DNA of 51,610 bases from Gammaproteobacteria bacterium (GTDB taxonomy: Bacteria; Pseudomonadota; Gammaproteobacteria; Chromatiales; Chromatiaceae), in contig SACH01000016.1 of the NCBI GenBank assembly GCA_009928645.1, positions 1 through 51,610 of the forward strand, written 5' to 3'. The position numbers and the translations under genes are program-made. Below the pieces are notes generated by a model, which searched no databases, was not told where the DNA came from, and saw nothing but the letters and a program-made list of their open reading frames with translations. Of the stretch, positions 8,571-16,651 are shown one piece after another; position 1 is the stretch's first letter; the number at the start of each line of letters is the position of its first letter.

Positions 8571-9374
8571 TTAGGCCAACTGATCTGGCGTCAGCAAATC
8601 CAGCCGCAGGGACTGATGCAGGGCCTGGCCATCCAGGCGCGGTAAGCCATCGGAGCCCAGTCCCAGGCGGCCCTGAGCGAACCAACGCACCACCTGAGGG
8701 TAAATGCGGTGCTCCTGGACCAGGACCCGGGCCGCCAGGCGGCTGGCATCGTCATCGGCGGCCACCGGCACCCGCGCCTGCAGGATAGCTGGCCCTCCGT
8801 CCAGTTCTGCTGTGACGAAATGCACCGTCGCCCCGTGCTCGCGTTCCTGCGCCGCCAGGGCGCGCTCGTGGGTGTGGAGGCCGCGGTATCGGGGGAGCAG
8901 GGAAGGGTGGATATTGAGCAGTCGACCCCGGTAGTGAGCAACAAAGCCGGGGGTCAGGATGCGCATGAAACCGGCCAGCACGACCAGGCCGGGGTGAAAG
9001 CTATCGATCAAGTCCATCAGGGCGGCGTCAAAGGCCTCCCGATCGACAAAGGCTTTGTGACTTAGAACTTGGGTCCTGATGTCCGCGCGCCGCGCTCGCT
9101 CCAGGCCGTAGGCCTCCTGGACGTTGGCGATCACTGCCTGGATGCAGATTGGCAGGTAACCGCTGGCGGCGCCGTCGATGAGGGCCTGAAGATTGCTTCC
9201 GCTCCCCGAGATCAGGACCACGACGGACAGTGGCAAGGCCTCACCTGCGGCTTGGGATCGCTCTGCGGCCTGGGATTCGCACGGGCTCGGGCTTTGGCTC
9301 GGGACGTGGTGCGGGTCAGGGGCCTGAATGGAGGTCCCGTCCGGGGTCTGGGGCCAGGGCCGGGTCGGGCTCAC
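8571..9374 (-). CDS. purN: Phosphoribosylglycinamide formyltransferase
   Basis: PurN transfers the formyl group of 10-formyltetrahydrofolate to GAR, the third step of purine synthesis. Core motifs are [14 protein letters not shown] (from about residue 54), the catalytic NIHPSLLP and the Asp of ELDGGPAI. The frame opens with GTG at 9372-9374, which overlaps the purM stop as GTGA, so translation is coupled. That start gives 267 residues, about 50 more than usual. The extra N-terminal segment is Pro/Ser/Gln-rich and is encoded by a repetitive C-rich stretch (about 9230-9374). It either is a real extension or marks a start that should lie nearer residue 48. Confidence 0.93.
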   Translation of the reverse strand: MSPTRPWPQTPDGTSIQAPDPHHVPSQSPSPCESQAAERSQAAGEALPLSVVVLISGSGSNLQALIDGAASGYLPICIQAVIANVQEAYGLERARRADIRTQVLSHKAFVDREAFDAALMDLIDSFHPGLVVLAGFMRILTPGFVAHYRGRLLNIHPSLLPRYRGLHTHERALAAQEREHGATVHFVTAELDGGPAILQARVPVAADDDASRLAARVLVQEHRIYPQVVRWFAQGRLGLGSDGLPRLDGQALHQSLRLDLLTPDQLA

Positions 9375-10516
9375 GCGGTCGTACCACCGGTGAAGATCAC
9401 CTCCGGCTGACCCGTCGCGGCCTCGATACGGCCTAGGCGCCAGGCCACTTCGCCCAGCTCATCCAGGCGCTGGCAGGTCCGCTCCGCTGCCTCAGCCGGG
9501 ATGCAGAGCACCAGGCCGACGCCACAGTTGAAGGTACGGCGCATCTCCGCATCAGTCACCCCGCCCTGAGTCTGCAGCCAGGCGAAGATCGCCGGCAATT
9601 GCCAGGAGTTCAGGTCAATCACGGCCCGGGTGCCCGCCGGCAGGACCCGGGGAAGGTTCTCGGGCAAGCCACCACCAGTGATGTGAGCCATGGCGTGGAC
9701 CGGCAATTCCTGCATGAGGGTGAGGACCGGCTTGACGTAAAGACGGGTCGGTGCGATTAGTCGCTCGCCCAGGGTCAACCCCTCCAGTTCCTCACCCAGA
9801 TCGGCACCACTGACCTCCAGAATCTTGCGGATGAGTGAATAGCCGTTGGAATGGGGCCCTGAGGAGGCGAGGCCGATCAGAATGTCCCCGGGTCGGACTC
9901 GGTCGGGGGTTAGCAGTTGCTCCTTATCGGCGATGCCGACGCAGAAGCCCGCCAGGTCATAATCGCCGCTGGCGTACATGCCCGGCATCTCCGCCGTCTC
10001 ACCCCCAGTCAGGGCGCAGCCCGCCAGCTCGCAGCCCCGGGCGATGCCGGCCACCACCGCCGTGGCGACCTCGAGATCAAGGCGGCCGGTGGCGTAATAG
10101 TCGAGGAAGAACAGGGGTTCGGCCCCAGCCACCAGGATATCGTTGGCGCACATGGCCACCAGATCGATGCCGATCGTATCGTGGCGGCCCAGTTCAATGG
10201 CCAGCTTCAGCTTGGTGCCGACCCCATCAGTCCCCGACACCAGTACCGGCTGGCGGTAGCGGTCCAGGGGTAGTTCAAAGAGGGCGCCAAAGCCGCCGAG
10301 GCCAGTAAGTACCCCGGGGCGGAAGGTGGCGGCGGCCAATGGCTTGATACGTTCGACCAAGGCGTTGCCCGCGTCGATGTCGACCCCGGCCGCCCGATAG
10401 CTCAGACCAGGCGCGGCAGGGGGGGCGTTGGCAGCGCTCGGGCGTTTTGCGCTCGGGCGAGTGGGGGAGTGGGGATCCTGTGGCACGGCCGGCTCCGGTG
10501 GTGATTCAAGCCGCAT
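9371..10516 (-). CDS. purM: Phosphoribosylformylglycinamidine cyclo-ligase (AIR synthetase)
   Basis: PurM closes the imidazole ring of AIR using ATP, the fifth step of purine synthesis. The conserved part begins [14 protein letters not shown] and includes GVGTKLKLA, the [10 protein letters not shown] stretch and [11 protein letters not shown], all typical. I place the start at the ATG at 10516 (381 residues). The frame stays open upstream to 10624, but the extra residues look non-coding. Even so, about 37 residues before the conserved domain are Pro/Ala/Ser-rich and unlike other PurM proteins, and no good ribosome-binding site is seen, so the start is uncertain. An AT-rich TATTTCATATTAAA stretch lies just before this ATG. 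Confidence 0.92.
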   Translation of the reverse strand: MRLESPPEPAVPQDPHSPTRPSAKRPSAANAPPAAPGLSYRAAGVDIDAGNALVERIKPLAAATFRPGVLTGLGGFGALFELPLDRYRQPVLVSGTDGVGTKLKLAIELGRHDTIGIDLVAMCANDILVAGAEPLFFLDYYATGRLDLEVATAVVAGIARGCELAGCALTGGETAEMPGMYASGDYDLAGFCVGIADKEQLLTPDRVRPGDILIGLASSGPHSNGYSLIRKILEVSGADLGEELEGLTLGERLIAPTRLYVKPVLTLMQELPVHAMAHITGGGLPENLPRVLPAGTRAVIDLNSWQLPAIFAWLQTQGGVTDAEMRRTFNCGVGLVLCIPAEAAERTCQRLDELGEVAWRLGRIEAATGQPEVIFTGGTTA

Positions 10517-10865
10517 TTTAATATGAAATAACCGTCCGGACGCGCCCATCTGTGGTGACGAGTGGGCGCCTGGCCCATGCCTGAGGCCGAGAGCCGGACG
10601 GCCAGGACGCGCCAACTGGTCCAAGAATCAGGCAAACCGGCCAGTATGGGGTGGGTTCGCAAATTTGGACCACCGGGAAGCTCCAGGTGGGTTCGGGAAT
10701 CAGGGCGATCGACAAGTCAGCGGCGGGCTCTGATTGCCATCGGGCTGTCAGGGTTCGATAACTCCGGTCGGCTTGAGGATCCGTTCCACTGTGCGTGCTT
10801 GGACAACCCGGTGGCGGGGAGAATAAAATCCCGGCATTCGCTCCCTCCCGCCCGCCTGAGCATTC
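10517..10865. promoter_or_regulatory. Divergent intergenic region purM / phosphatidyltransferase
   Basis: No gene is visible in these 349 bases. For the plus-strand gene a possible promoter is TTGGAC (10799-10804) with TAAAAT (10824-10829); the 19-base spacer is long, or AATAAA two bases earlier gives 17. For purM the AT-rich stretch at 10517-10530 could hold a -10 element. No riboswitch or PurR-like palindrome was recognised. Confidence 0.35.
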
Positions 10866-11432
10866 ATGGTCTTCAGCCCTAGGGATTTACCCAACCTCAT
10901 CAGCTTTCTCCGCCTGCTGGCGGTCATGCCGGTGGTCCTGTTGCTGCTGGAGGGCCAATTTGGCTGGGCCCTGCTGCTCTTCGCCATCGCCGGTCTTTCC
11001 GACGGGCTCGATGGCTGGCTCGCTAAGCACTATCACTGGCAGAGCCGGCTGGGTGGTATCCTCGACCCCTTGGCGGACAAGACCCTGCTAGTGGCCTGCT
11101 TCTTGGTGCTGGGTGCCCTCAAGCTGATTCCTATCTGGCTGGTGGTTGCGGCTGTCGGTCGTGATCTGGTTATCGTTGGGGGGGCCACCCTTTACCATTT
11201 CCGCGTCGAGGAACTCAAGGCCGCCCCCATTTGGGCAAGCAAGCTCAATACCCTGATGCAGATCGGTCTGGTGGTAGCCGTCATCGCCAATGCCGGTCCT
11301 GTGCCCTTGCCTGGCGGCTTCATCGCCTTCCTCACCTGGGCCTGTCTCGTGACCATCCTCGTCAGCGGCATCCAGTACGTCTGGGTCTGGTCCCGCAAGG
11401 CGCGGGCCAAGGGTTTGCACGAGGACTTCTGA
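10866..11432 (+). CDS. CDP-alcohol phosphatidyltransferase family protein (PgsA-like)
   Basis: 188 residues, an inner-membrane enzyme with several hydrophobic helices. It has the CDP-alcohol phosphotransferase motif running from Asp46 to Asp71: D46-x2-D49-G50-x2-A53-K54, then G63-x3-D67-x3-D71. The usual Arg after Ala is Lys54, as in a PgsA-like paralogous group. The family joins a CDP-diacylglycerol headgroup to an alcohol such as glycerol-3-phosphate. Which alcohol is used here is not certain, so no symbol is given. It is monocistronic or followed by the convergent glycosyltransferase 12 bases beyond its stop. Confidence 0.87.
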   Translation: MVFSPRDLPNLISFLRLLAVMPVVLLLLEGQFGWALLLFAIAGLSDGLDGWLAKHYHWQSRLGGILDPLADKTLLVACFLVLGALKLIPIWLVVAAVGRDLVIVGGATLYHFRVEELKAAPIWASKLNTLMQIGLVVAVIANAGPVPLPGGFIAFLTWACLVTILVSGIQYVWVWSRKARAKGLHEDF

Positions 11433-11444
11433 GCCGGCGCCTGC

Positions 11445-12572
11445 CTATTCCGGTTCAAGTACCGCCAGATACCGCTGGGCGCTATAGGCCTGCTCATAGT
11501 CCGCGACGGCGTCCTTGAGCCGGTGCGGGGGCGGGGGCTGGTTCAGGGTGGCCAGGATCGCGGCTGCCAGGGCCTCGGCGTCTCCCACGGGGACTAAGGG
11601 GGCGATGCGGCCCCCGTCGAGCAGTTCCGACGGTCCACTCGGGCAGTTTGTCGCCACCACTGGGGTACCCAGGGCCATGGCCTCGGTGAGCACGTTGGGC
11701 GAGCCCTCCCAGGCGGATGACAGCACGAAAAGGTTGGCCCGGGCCAGGAAGGGCAGGGGATGGGTCTGGAAGCCAGGCAGGTCCACCTGCTCCATTAGGC
11801 CCAGTTGGCCGATCAGGGCCGTGAGGGCTGGGCGCTCCTGACCCTCGCCGATGATCACCAGCCGGCAGGGGCAGACCTGACGCACCCGGGCGAAGGCCCG
11901 GATCAGGGTCGGGAAGTCCTTCTGTCGCTGGAGCCGGCCTGCCCCGAGCAGGACGGGGGGGCCTTCGCCCTGGAACCAGGGATGGGGGCAGGACGCCGCT
12001 GCCCGCTGCCGCAGGTCGGGCGTGATCACCGGGTTGCGAATGACCATGATGGTCTCCCGCGGTAGGCCGGCGATGGTTGCGGTGTCCGCCGCTACCCCTG
12101 CGGAGACGGCGACGATGCGGTCGATATAGGGATATAGGTGGCGGATGGGCCAATAGCGCCAGGCGCGGCGCAGGGCCGAACGGCCCGCCAGGGAGGCCGA
12201 GAGGTTGGTCCCCAGGCGCAAGACCAGACGAGTGTCGACGCCCGCCAGGGCGCGTGCCAGCACCGCCGCCCGTCCGGCCCGATCCTTTGCCGCCAGCAGG
12301 GCTCGCGGCCGTGCCTGGCGGAGATAGCGGGCCAGGGCCGGGATTGCCAGCAGACTGTGCTTGCTGCCCAGGGGAACGCGGTTGACCGCCGCCGGCAGTC
12401 CTGCCAAGTGGGGGCCCTGATCACGGATCAGTAACAAGTCAACCTCGCGGCCCGCCGCGACGAAGCCGCTGATGAGATTGACCAGCATACGCTCCACCCC
12501 GCCGCTGCCGGAGAAGGAGGCGAGCACCGCCAGCCGGGGCGGGTTGGGGGACTGAGGAGGGTGGTCGGGCAT
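11445..12572 (-). CDS. GT4-family glycosyltransferase
   Basis: About 375 residues from the ATG at 12572; a TTG at 12602 would add ten. It has two Rossmann-like halves. The N-terminal half begins with PPRLAVLASFSGSGGVERML, typical of GT-B enzymes that act on lipid-linked sugars. The C-terminal half has LLGAGRLQRQKDFPTLIRAF and the GT4 nucleotide-sugar motif EGSPNVLTEAMALGTPVVAT. It probably adds a sugar to a cell-surface polysaccharide or glycolipid; donor and acceptor cannot be read from the sequence. No other glycan gene is nearby, so it is an orphan. A TATGCTATATT stretch near 12610-12620 may be part of a promoter in the divergent region before lipA. Confidence 0.88.
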   Translation of the reverse strand: MPDHPPQSPNPPRLAVLASFSGSGGVERMLVNLISGFVAAGREVDLLLIRDQGPHLAGLPAAVNRVPLGSKHSLLAIPALARYLRQARPRALLAAKDRAGRAAVLARALAGVDTRLVLRLGTNLSASLAGRSALRRAWRYWPIRHLYPYIDRIVAVSAGVAADTATIAGLPRETIMVIRNPVITPDLRQRAAASCPHPWFQGEGPPVLLGAGRLQRQKDFPTLIRAFARVRQVCPCRLVIIGEGQERPALTALIGQLGLMEQVDLPGFQTHPLPFLARANLFVLSSAWEGSPNVLTEAMALGTPVVATNCPSGPSELLDGGRIAPLVPVGDAEALAAAILATLNQPPPPHRLKDAVADYEQAYSAQRYLAVLEPE

Positions 12573-12865
12573 GAGCAGAGGTTGGTCGCGGCCGGGTAAC
12601 AATCCTGGCTATGCTATATTCCTGTTCCCCCAAAATACCAGACGCACCGCAGTTTTTTGAGCGGAGGATCGGGATCGGGGGCGAAAACCAATGGGTGATG
12701 TCCCTATAAGACCCCCAGCATGGTTTTCTCACCTCCCAGGGCCCATGAAGCAATCCCTTCGCGTCTGTTGCCTTGGCATTTGCCTCTGCCTGATCGACCA
12801 TTCCCGTGCTTGCTTCGGATTCCCTGGGTCGGGCCGAAGAAGCAGCTATCCCAGGAAGCCACCCC

Positions 12866-13882
12866 ATGTCGCCTGTCAGCCTAGTCCCGCCTCCCTCTCT
12901 GGACGCCCCCTCCCGCGCCACCCCTGAGACCCACCACCGGGGTCAGGATAAGGTGGCCCGCATCCCGGTCAAGGTCGAGCCCCTGGCCGAGCCATTGCGC
13001 AAGCCGGGCTGGATCCGCGCCCGCGCTCCCATCGGTCCCGGGGTGACGCGCATCAAGCGCCTGCTGCGCGAGGCCCGTCTCGCCACGGTCTGCGAGGAGG
13101 CCCAGTGCCCCAATCTGGGCGAGTGCTTCAACCATGGCACCGCCACCTTCATGATCCTGGGGGATGTCTGCACCCGCCGCTGCCCCTTCTGCGACGTCGC
13201 CCACGGTCGCCCGGCGCCGGTGGATGCCGAGGAGCCCGAACACCTGGCCCAGTCCATTGCCGCCCTCGGCCTGCGCTACGTGGTCATCACCTCCGTCGAC
13301 CGCGATGATCTGCGCGATGGCGGCGCCGGCCACTTCGCCGCCTGCCTGCGCGCCATCCGCCACCGCAGTCCGGACACGCGCCTGGAGGTGCTGGTGCCCG
13401 ACTTTCGTGGTCGCGAGGCCCTGGCCCTGGATCAGTTCACCAGCGATGCTCTGCCGGACCTCTTTAATCACAACCTCGAGACGGTGCCCCGACTCTACCC
13501 GCAGGCCCGCCCCGGCGCCGACTATGCCGGCTCCCTGGCCCTGCTGCGCGCCTTCAAGGCGCGCCACCCGGACATCGCCACCAAGTCCGGCCTCATGCTC
13601 GGACTGGGTGAGGAAGCGGAAGAGGTCCTGGCGGTGATGGCGGATCTGCGCGCGCACGGCTGCGACATGCTGACCCTCGGGCAATACCTGGCTCCCAGCC
13701 GCGCCCACCTGCCCGTCCGCCGCTACTGGACCCCGGACGAGTTCGTGGCCCTGCGCCAGGCGGGAGAGGCGTTGGGTTTCACCCACATCGCCAGCGGTGC
13801 CCTGGTGCGCTCGTCTTACCACGCCGACCGGCAGGCGGCGGAGGCCCTGGGGCTGACCCCCGCGGTACCTCTGGCCGGATAG
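12866..13882 (+). CDS. lipA: Lipoyl synthase
   Basis: A radical-SAM enzyme that inserts two sulfur atoms into octanoyl groups on lipoyl domains. The chosen ATG at 12866 has AGGAAG 7 bases upstream and gives 338 residues, close to family size; the frame is open further upstream. The auxiliary 4Fe-4S cluster ligands are Cys76, Cys81 and Cys87 ([12 protein letters not shown]); the radical-SAM cluster ligands are Cys102, Cys106 and Cys109 (CTRRCPFC). The conserved RSSY at 315-318 supplies the serine ligand of the auxiliary cluster. lipB, its usual neighbour, is not in the window. Confidence 0.96.
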   Translation: MSPVSLVPPPSLDAPSRATPETHHRGQDKVARIPVKVEPLAEPLRKPGWIRARAPIGPGVTRIKRLLREARLATVCEEAQCPNLGECFNHGTATFMILGDVCTRRCPFCDVAHGRPAPVDAEEPEHLAQSIAALGLRYVVITSVDRDDLRDGGAGHFAACLRAIRHRSPDTRLEVLVPDFRGREALALDQFTSDALPDLFNHNLETVPRLYPQARPGADYAGSLALLRAFKARHPDIATKSGLMLGLGEEAEEVLAVMADLRAHGCDMLTLGQYLAPSRAHLPVRRYWTPDEFVALRQAGEALGFTHIASGALVRSSYHADRQAAEALGLTPAVPLAG

Positions 13883-13981
13883 CGCGCCTGGGCTTGCTGG
13901 CGTGACGCCCCGCCCCGCAGTGCTGATTGGCCCGCCAATGGATGGGCCCGCTGATGGGGGCCATGGATCCGTCGCTCTCAT

Positions 13982-13995
13982 TTGACTTAAATCAA
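13982..13995 (+). promoter_or_regulatory. FNR/DNR-type binding site upstream of the octaheme cytochrome
   Basis: TTGACTTAAATCAA fits the FNR/DNR/NNR consensus TTGAY-N4-RTCAA at every defined position. Its centre (13988.5) lies about 41 bases before the start point predicted from the -10-like CAAAAT at 14017-14022, the classic class II activator geometry. The cytochrome gene starts 208 bases downstream, with no other gene between. Confidence 0.78.
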
Positions 13996-14016
13996 GGCGA
14001 ATCTTTGGGCGGTTGT

Positions 14017-14022
14017 CAAAAT
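14017..14022 (+). promoter_or_regulatory. Candidate -10 element of the FNR-dependent promoter
   Basis: CAAAAT matches four of six positions of TATAAT and predicts a start near 14029-14030. No -35 hexamer is evident, as is usual for class II FNR promoters. The resulting 5' leader would be about 175 bases; I see no strong structure in it. The whole of 13883-14203 has no gene. Confidence 0.5.
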
Positions 14023-14203
14023 GACATCGGGGGAGTGGAGCGAGCGCCGCACAACAACATAAAGTGGCGCGCAAGTAGGAAGTTGTTTACCAAAGGTCTG
14101 GAATCAGCGGCGCGAACGTGCTGCTTTCCCAATCTCGGAGTATTGCCTCTCGCAAGGTCCGTGGGGCCGCGGGAGTTTGTCCTACCTGATGAGGAGAGCG
14201 CAC

Positions 14204-15709
14204 ATGAAAACCAGTCGCCAAGTCCGCAAGGTCGCTTGGCTCAGTACCAGCCTGGCTGGATTGGCCCTGCTACTGGCCAATGGTCCAGCCCAAGCCGATC
14301 GCCCGGCCGGTAAAGTCGGTGTCGACTGGGGGAATCCCGCCGGTCAGGAATGCGTCGATTGCCACATGACGGAGAATCCTGGCCTCTATTGGGAGTGGAA
14401 CCACAGCCAGCATGGCCAGAACGGGGTCAACTGCCTGGACTGCCACGAGGCGAAGGAAGGCGAGGTTGATGCCTTCGATCACGAGGGGGCGCTGATCTCC
14501 ATCGTCGTCACCCCCAAGGATTGCTCCAAGTGCCACACCACCGAATTCGAGGAGATGGACGGCTCCCATCACTCCAAGGCCGGTGACATCCTTGCCTCCC
14601 TGGATAACCTCATGGGCGAAGTGGTGGGCGGACCCGCCGCAGTCAACGCTGGCTGTCGTCAGTGCCATGGCGGCAAGCTGGAATTCATCACCGAAGGCAA
14701 GAACAAAGGGCGTCCCCTGCCGGGTAGCTGGCCCAATACGGGTATTGGCCGGCTGAATCCCGACGGCTCCAAGGGCTCCTGCACCGCTTGCCACGGCCGT
14801 CACCGCTTCTCCCGCGAACAGGCTCGTACCCCGGACACCTGTGGTAAATGCCACGTCGGTCCCGACCATCCCCAGATCGAGGTCTACAACGAATCCAAGC
14901 ACGGCATCATCTACCGCGCCAAGATCGACGAGATGAACCTGGATTCGGATAAGTGGATCGCCGGCGTCGACTACTCCGCCGCTCCCACGTGCGCCACCTG
15001 CCACATGAGTGCCGGCGTCAACCAGCCCAAGACCCACAACGTCGGCGAGCGCATCTCCTGGACCCTGCGGCCGCCCATCTCCACCAAGATGAACCTGGTC
15101 AAGCTGGAGAACGGCAACGAATTCGACGTCCCCGAGGGCAAGGAGATCCCCAAGGTTGGTGACGAGGCCAAGGGTTCCAAGGTGGTCGAGGTGCTGACCT
15201 GGAAGGATCGCCGCGCCAAGATGGAAAGCATCTGCTTCGGCTGCCATGCCACCAGCGTCATCGAGGGTCATTACAAACAGTTCGACGACGTGGTCGACCT
15301 CTACAACGAGAAGTTCGCCAAGCCCATCGCCGCCATCATGGGCGAACTCAAGGACAAGGGCTACATCACCCCCGCGCCCTTCGACGAGAACATCGAGTGG
15401 ACCTGGTGGGAGATCTGGCATCACGAGGGTCGTCGTGGTCGTCATGGCGCCGCCATGATGGGCCCGGACTACACTTGGTGGCATGGTATCTATGAGGTGG
15501 CCAAGCACACCTACTTCGAATGGATACCGGAGCTCAAGGAAGTGGTCCACAAAAAGGACAAGAACGAAAAGGCCGCCAATGCCCTGCTGGAGAAATACTT
15601 CAAGCCCATCGAGGGGCATGACTGGTACTTCAGTGGCATGAACAAGGAAGCCCTGGAGAAGGTGCGCGCCGGCTTCGAGGCCCGCTACGGCAAGGGGGCC
15701 CTGAAGTAG
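14204..15709 (+). CDS. Octaheme c-type cytochrome, hydroxylamine oxidoreductase (HAO) family
   Basis: 501 residues from the ATG at 14204, which has GAGGAG 7 bases upstream; the frame is open further but that start lacks a site. A signal peptide (basic start, hydrophobic 11-27, AQA cleavage near 31) sends it to the periplasm. Eight CxxCH haem sites lie at 50, 77, 107, 151, 193, 213, 263 and 344, the HAO pattern. After the last haem a conserved block reads WWEIWHHEGRRGRHG then MMGPDYTWWHG (419-428). HAO-family enzymes oxidise hydroxylamine or, in some anaerobes, reduce nitrite or hydroxylamine. Tyr423 is a candidate for the haem-P460 crosslinking tyrosine, but only an alignment could settle this. 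The C-terminus lacks a membrane anchor. No haoB or cytochrome c554/cM552 gene is adjacent, so an ammonia-oxidiser role is unlikely. Confidence 0.93.
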   Translation: MKTSRQVRKVAWLSTSLAGLALLLANGPAQADRPAGKVGVDWGNPAGQECVDCHMTENPGLYWEWNHSQHGQNGVNCLDCHEAKEGEVDAFDHEGALISIVVTPKDCSKCHTTEFEEMDGSHHSKAGDILASLDNLMGEVVGGPAAVNAGCRQCHGGKLEFITEGKNKGRPLPGSWPNTGIGRLNPDGSKGSCTACHGRHRFSREQARTPDTCGKCHVGPDHPQIEVYNESKHGIIYRAKIDEMNLDSDKWIAGVDYSAAPTCATCHMSAGVNQPKTHNVGERISWTLRPPISTKMNLVKLENGNEFDVPEGKEIPKVGDEAKGSKVVEVLTWKDRRAKMESICFGCHATSVIEGHYKQFDDVVDLYNEKFAKPIAAIMGELKDKGYITPAPFDENIEWTWWEIWHHEGRRGRHGAAMMGPDYTWWHGIYEVAKHTYFEWIPELKEVVHKKDKNEKAANALLEKYFKPIEGHDWYFSGMNKEALEKVRAGFEARYGKGALK

Positions 15710-15736
15710 GCGACTTCAGACCCTAACCTTTGGGGA

Positions 15737-15773
15737 ATCCCGCGCGGGGCCTGGTGCCCCTCGCGGGATTTTT
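15737..15773 (+). terminator. Strong intrinsic terminator after the octaheme cytochrome
   Basis: ATCCCGCG (15737-15744) pairs with CGCGGGAT (15762-15769), and GGGG (15746-15749) pairs with CCCC (15757-15760) inside it. A run of T residues follows. It separates the cytochrome from the TPR gene. Confidence 0.92.
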
Positions 15774-15806
15774 GTTGCCAGGTCGCAATTGTGGGTTGAG
15801 AACATA

Positions 15807-16427
15807 ATGATGCGTCCCCTGTTCAGCCTCTTCCTCATCTGCTCGGTCCTGCCGCCGATTCAGGCGCAGACTGGCGATGGGTCTCAGTTCCAGCACCAGC
15901 CTCCGGCGCCAGCCGGGGGACAAGCACCCGCTCAGATCCAGGCTCAGATACCGGTGCCAACCTTGGGCCAGGGCGGGACCCAGGTACAGCCCCTGCCCCA
16001 GGCACCGGTTCCAGCCGGGGGCCAGGTCCAGTCACCGGTTCAATCTCCAGCTCAGGCCGAAAGCGCCGGCCTTGGCCTGCTACAACGCGGCGAAGCCCTG
16101 CTCAACGAAGGCAAGTTGCCCGAAGCCGTGGCGGTCCTGCAGGAGGCGGTGGCGGCCGAGCCCCAGTCCGCCCAGGCTTTCCAGCGCCTGGGGGGTGCCC
16201 AATTGATGAGCCAGGATTATGCCGGCAGTGTCGAGAGCTTCCAGCGCGCCATCAGCCTGGACGCCACCAATGCCGCCGCTTTTGTCGGTATGGGGATGGC
16301 CTTTCTGCACAGCGGCCGCTTCGGCCAAGCCCGCGCCGCTATGGTGGAGGCCAAGCGTCTCGACCCGAGCAAGCAGGCCAAGCTCGATGAGGTCATCGCC
16401 TGGATCGATCAGCGTGTTAGCCACTAG
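15807..16427 (+). CDS. Secreted tetratricopeptide-repeat protein
   Basis: About 206 residues. The N-terminus is a signal peptide (RPLFSLFLICSVLPPIQA). Residues from about 22 to 85 are a low-complexity Pro/Gln/Ala/Gly linker with recurring PAGGQ and PVQSP-like units, encoded by a repetitive stretch at about 15870-16060. The C-terminal third is two to three TPR units (GEALLNEGKLPEAVAVLQEA, then SAQAFQRLGGAQLMSQDYAGSVESF, then AAFVGMGMAFLHSGRFGQA). TPRs mediate protein contacts, here in the periplasm. It lies behind a strong terminator, so it probably has its own promoter and need not serve the upstream cytochrome. I do not recognise a named family. Confidence 0.78.
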   Translation: MMRPLFSLFLICSVLPPIQAQTGDGSQFQHQPPAPAGGQAPAQIQAQIPVPTLGQGGTQVQPLPQAPVPAGGQVQSPVQSPAQAESAGLGLLQRGEALLNEGKLPEAVAVLQEAVAAEPQSAQAFQRLGGAQLMSQDYAGSVESFQRAISLDATNAAAFVGMGMAFLHSGRFGQARAAMVEAKRLDPSKQAKLDEVIAWIDQRVSH

Positions 16428-16505
16428 CGGCGGTGCCCGCTGGTGGTGGTGCTTGGAGACTGTCCGTCTGTCTTTTAGCTAACCATCTGATTCGGATTAA
16501 GTAGC

Positions 16506-16546
16506 GGCGGTTTCCAGCCGGTTTGATCCGGTTGGAAACCGCCTTT
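16506..16546 (+). terminator. Intrinsic terminator after the TPR gene
   Basis: An 11-bp stem, GGCGGTTTCCA (16506-16516) with TGGAAACCGCC (16533-16543), contains a further CCGG/CCGG pairing, with TTT following. The T-run is short, but the stem is perfect. It lies between the TPR gene and the convergent FAD oxidoreductase. The rest of 16428-16651 shows no gene. Confidence 0.72.
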
Positions 16547-16651
16547 ACGGCCAATTGTGTCTGGAAACCAATCGCAGGTTTCTGGAGTGTCTGTTAGCGG
16601 CCTCCGGCGTCGCGCCCTTTGCCCTGAAACGGGTGTACCCCTGGGTGAGGG

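Noticed and set aside
12881-14074. 397-codon minus-strand frame opposite lipA
   Set aside because: Antisense to lipA, which has all cluster cysteines. No family features in the frame.
14270-15619. 449-codon open frame on the minus strand opposite the octaheme cytochrome
   Set aside because: Composition is Val/Gly/Asp-rich without motifs. The plus strand has eight haem sites, a signal peptide and a ribosome-binding site.
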